Part shown: positions 62,883-64,000 of the stretch, piece after piece
How positions within the stretch are numbered: the stretch's first letter is position 1
Layout of the letters: each line of letters begins with the position of its first letter
Source: CAZONU01 sp965370045
Lineage (GTDB): Bacteria; Planctomycetota; SZUA-567; JAKLDR01
Direction of reading: 5' to 3'
Assembly (NCBI GenBank): GCA_965370045.1
Contig: CBDUSI010000005.1
Coordinates: 5,210-69,209, forward strand
Length of the DNA: 64,000 nt
Notes under the pieces: model-generated
Told to the model about the DNA's origin: nothing
The model's input: the letters and a program-made list of their open reading frames with translations, nothing else
The model's database searches: none
Made by a program: the position numbers and the translations under genes

Positions 62883-63908
62883 GTGCGCGCCGCGGTCTAC
62901 TACAGCAACCACGACGTCCGCGTCGAGGAGCGGCCGGTGCCGGAGATCGGCGCCGACGAACTGCTCTTCCGGGTGGAGGCCTGCGGGGTCTGCGGCTCGG
63001 ACGTCCTGGAGTGGTACCGCATCAAGAAGGCGCCCCTGGTCCTGGGCCACGAGGCCGCCGGCACCGTGGAGACCGTCGGCGCGAACGTGACCCGCTTCGA
63101 GCCCGGCGACCGCGTCTTCGTCAGCCACCACGTGCCCTGCAACACCTGCCGCTACTGCCGGGCCGGGCAGCACACCGTCTGCCAGACCCTGCACACCACC
63201 AACTTCGACCCCGGCGGCTTCGCCGAACTGGTCCGCGTGCCGGCGCTGAACGTCGACCGCGGGGTCTTCAAGCTGCCCGCGGCGGTCTCCTTCGGGGCGG
63301 CCACCTTCATCGAGCCGCTGGCCTGCGTCTTGCGCGGGCAGCGCGCCGCGGGCCTACGGCCCGAACATGCCCTGGCCGTGCTGGGCAGCGGCATCTCCGG
63401 ACTGCTGCACATCGCCCTGGCCCGCGCCCGGGGGATTGAACACATATTCGCCACGGACATCAGCGAGTACCGCATGGCCAGGGCCCGGGAGCTCGGCGCC
63501 GAGGCGGTCTTCGCCGCCACCGACGACGTGCCCGCGCGCATCAGAGAAGCCAACGACGACCGTGGCGCCGACGTGGTCGTCGTATGCGCCGGGGCGCTCT
63601 CCGCGCTCCAGCAGGGGCTCGCGTCGGTGGACCGCGGCGGCACGGTGCTCTTCTTCGCGGTGCCCCCGCCCGGCGTGGACCTGCCCATACCCGTCAACGA
63701 CTTCTGGCGCAACGGGGTCACCCTGCTGCCCAGCTACGCCAACAGCCCCGCTGACGCCGAGGAGGCCATCGAGCTGATCGCCTCCGGCACGGTGGACGTC
63801 ACCGCGCTCATCACCCACCGGCTGCCGCTGGCCGGGGCCGCCGAGGGCTTCCGGCTGACCGCCGAGGCCGGCGAGAGCCTCAAGGTAGTCATCGAACCGA
63901 ACCGCTAG
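62883..63908 (+). CDS. Zinc-dependent medium-chain alcohol dehydrogenase (polyol/threonine DH-like)
   Basis: A 341-residue MDR enzyme. The catalytic zinc ligands are Cys in EACGVCGSDVLEWY, His/Glu in VLGHEAAGTVETVG, and Glu in TFIEPLACVLRG. The structural zinc lobe is PCNTCRYCRAGQHTVC. The cofactor loop is ALAVLGSGISGLLHI. The pattern suits sorbitol, threonine or L-idonate dehydrogenases. The GTG start follows the lsrF stop directly, so they are co-translated and may act on the same phosphosugar or polyol route. The 92 bases after its stop contain no recognisable gene. Confidence 0.9.
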   Translation: MRAAVYYSNHDVRVEERPVPEIGADELLFRVEACGVCGSDVLEWYRIKKAPLVLGHEAAGTVETVGANVTRFEPGDRVFVSHHVPCNTCRYCRAGQHTVCQTLHTTNFDPGGFAELVRVPALNVDRGVFKLPAAVSFGAATFIEPLACVLRGQRAAGLRPEHALAVLGSGISGLLHIALARARGIEHIFATDISEYRMARARELGAEAVFAATDDVPARIREANDDRGADVVVVCAGALSALQQGLASVDRGGTVLFFAVPPPGVDLPIPVNDFWRNGVTLLPSYANSPADAEEAIELIASGTVDVTALITHRLPLAGAAEGFRLTAEAGESLKVVIEPNR

Positions 63909-64000
63909 GCCCGATCCATATTTCTTTCCGCGCGCGCGTCCGTGCCGCTAGAGCAATTTAAGTATGTGTAACGAATTGCCGATAAAGGAAGTATGCCAGC

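Noticed and set aside
63909..64000. Gene start at the right edge
   Set aside because: An AT-richer stretch without a ribosome site or open frame long enough to judge.

Overview
The window is GC-rich (well above 60 percent by eye) and densely coded on both strands. It reads as an environmental Gram-negative-type bacterium, most likely Planctomycetota or a relative in the PVC superphylum. The evidence is inference from gene content: a FecR/VIT/VWA giant protein behind an ECF sigma factor, many lysine-rich lipoproteins with HEAT or thioredoxin modules, an NPCBM-domain protein, DUF4954 and DUF4438 proteins, an oversized CusA, and the dispersed repeat read as NHQDTKTPR. No rRNA, tRNA, CRISPR array or phage was found. 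Housekeeping-type promoters are easy to see (TTGACA-like, 16-19 nt, TATAAT-like) and were used to settle several starts.

Left part, 1-18.8 kb, nearly all on the minus strand. First comes an ECF sigma operon: sigma, then a membrane FecR-VIT-VWA protein, a secreted HEAT protein, and a very large secreted TPR protein cut by the window edge. Next come a Kv-type channel with a sugar isomerase-like and a Gfo/Idh/MocA protein, a stand-alone acyl carrier protein, a D-threonine aldolase-like enzyme, a DUF4954 beta-helix protein, acetate kinase, phosphate acetyltransferase and NagB.

18.9-26 kb, plus strand: a hexuronate operon divergent from nagB. It holds tagaturonate epimerase UxaE, a DraG-fold protein with a beta-sandwich tail, an SDR resembling D-mannonate oxidoreductase, and a large GH94-like protein. 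A repeat-rich island follows (26.1-27.1 kb), carrying a small HTH-type gene behind a perfect-consensus promoter.

27-44 kb is mixed: lipoproteins, trpF-apt-sigma70 (the sigma gene appears frameshifted near its start), DUF4438 divergent from a URO-D-like methyltransferase, a coupled NPCBM/HEAT-thioredoxin pair, a YiiX-type permuted papain gene with a one-base frameshift, a second ECF sigma factor, and a STAS-TauE/SafE-ThiS/ThiF cluster.

44.4-52.8 kb, minus strand: an operon SagB oxidoreductase-glycosyltransferase-plsY-gpsA-lipoprotein-membrane protein, apparently transcribed from a leaderless promoter. Upstream lie a small lipoprotein and a rare M28 peptidase-AAC(3) fusion.

52.9-61.4 kb, plus strand: a complete CsoR-controlled copper/silver efflux operon (csoR, cusC-like, YHS lipoprotein, cusB with two metal-binding domains, giant cusA) with a visible CsoR operator. 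The window ends with an SGNH hydrolase, an LsrF-type aldolase and a zinc alcohol dehydrogenase.
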